64,000 bases of DNA, taken from positions 1-64,000 of the forward strand of contig NZ_MTAZ01000007.1 of NCBI RefSeq assembly GCF_002150785.1, in the 5' to 3' direction. This document shows positions 63,708 through 64,000 of the stretch, one piece after another. The DNA comes from Arenibacter amylolyticus. Its GTDB lineage: Bacteria > Bacteroidota > Bacteroidia > Flavobacteriales > Flavobacteriaceae. The notes beneath the pieces are model-generated. The model did not search any database, was not told the DNA's origin, and was given only the letters and a program-made list of their open reading frames with translations. How positions within the stretch are numbered: position 1 is the stretch's first letter; each line of letters begins with the position of its first letter. The position numbers and the translations under genes are program-made.

Positions 63708-64000
63708 TAATACTCTAACGTTAATGTTTGCTACTTAGGAAGGGGGTTGCTGGTTATTATTTAAAGTCTCCACAAATAAATAAAACACAAGCTCCAAACA
63801 GACTTCCCCCTACCCTACCAATTTGCAAAGGTAGTAAGTAGTAGTGTCTAAGGCATTTGTTCCACGATTTGAAACACATTTGCTGCTGACTGTGAAATAT
63901 GGGACAGGGGTGGGTAGTTTGGAGAGGCAGTTAATTAACCAACAGCCATTTTAGCGGATGTTTTCCATAGGTATTGAGGAAGAGGCTCGCTTAAATGCCA
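63708..64000. other. Terminal non-coding stretch
   Basis: No gene or recognisable element seen in the last 293 bp. It presumably includes the promoter of the HPP-family gene. Confidence 0.3.

Overview
The window looks like chromosome from a marine member of the Flavobacteriia (Bacteroidota). Supporting features are SusC/SusD outer-membrane pairs, a type IX secretion (type B) sorting domain, an ATP-cone-bearing NrdB, a fused SecDF, a lysine- and proline-rich insert in Rho, several exact copies of the Bacteroidota -7 promoter motif TAnnTTTG, and many genes without a clear Shine-Dalgarno sequence. I do not assign a genus. I see no insertion sequence, prophage, CRISPR array or rRNA operon. The only RNA genes are two identical tRNA-Glu genes.

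Layout. 0-10 kb: an MgtC-like membrane protein, a secreted sugar-phosphate-isomerase-like protein, and the aerobic ribonucleotide reductase operon nrdB-nrdA. A complete cobalamin riboswitch lies about 540 nt upstream of nrdB, with a -7 promoter motif just ahead of it. An orphan small protein, an SdiA-regulated-type beta-propeller and an FMN-binding glutamate-synthase-like protein follow. 10-31 kb: a large, almost wholly minus-strand nutrient-acquisition region. One cassette reads SusC-SusD-(VCBS/ASPIC-UnbV protein)-(phytanoyl-CoA dioxygenase family)-(SMP-30/gluconolactonase). A second reads CBM9-like protein and GH20 beta-N-acetylhexosaminidase, followed downstream by another SusC-SusD pair. 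A divergent LytS/LytTR two-component pair caps the region. The first cassette looks suited to a small oxidisable organic molecule and the second to GlcNAc- or GalNAc-containing glycans; both substrate statements are inference.

31-46 kb: housekeeping genes. These are clpS, prmA, tpiA, a DoxX/MauE-type membrane protein and a duplicated DUF1599 protein on the minus strand; folP and cdaA (c-di-AMP synthesis) on the plus strand; truA with an ABC exporter; a YfcE-type phosphoesterase; rho; two unrecognised envelope proteins; rpsT; and tandem tRNA-Glu. 46-64 kb: proS diverges from an unusual aromatic- and Ser/Arg-rich lipoprotein and an OmpP1/FadL-like porin. Then come a T9SS type B cargo protein, the run folE-cysS-yidD-lgt-DUF192, a ModF/PhrA-like ABC protein with a decayed first P-loop, secDF, mdh, a small lipoprotein, a GC-rich structured repeat and an HPP-family membrane protein.

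The most notable item is the cobalamin riboswitch positioned to control a class I (probably Id) ribonucleotide reductase whose allosteric ATP-cone sits on the radical subunit. That combination predicts an additional B12-dependent reductase elsewhere in the genome. Other items worth following are the SusCD/VCBS/PhyH/SMP-30 cassette, the ModF homologue lacking its first P-loop, several unexplained nested inverted repeats (31.8 kb, 33.2 kb, 62.9 kb), and the low-complexity lipoprotein beside proS.
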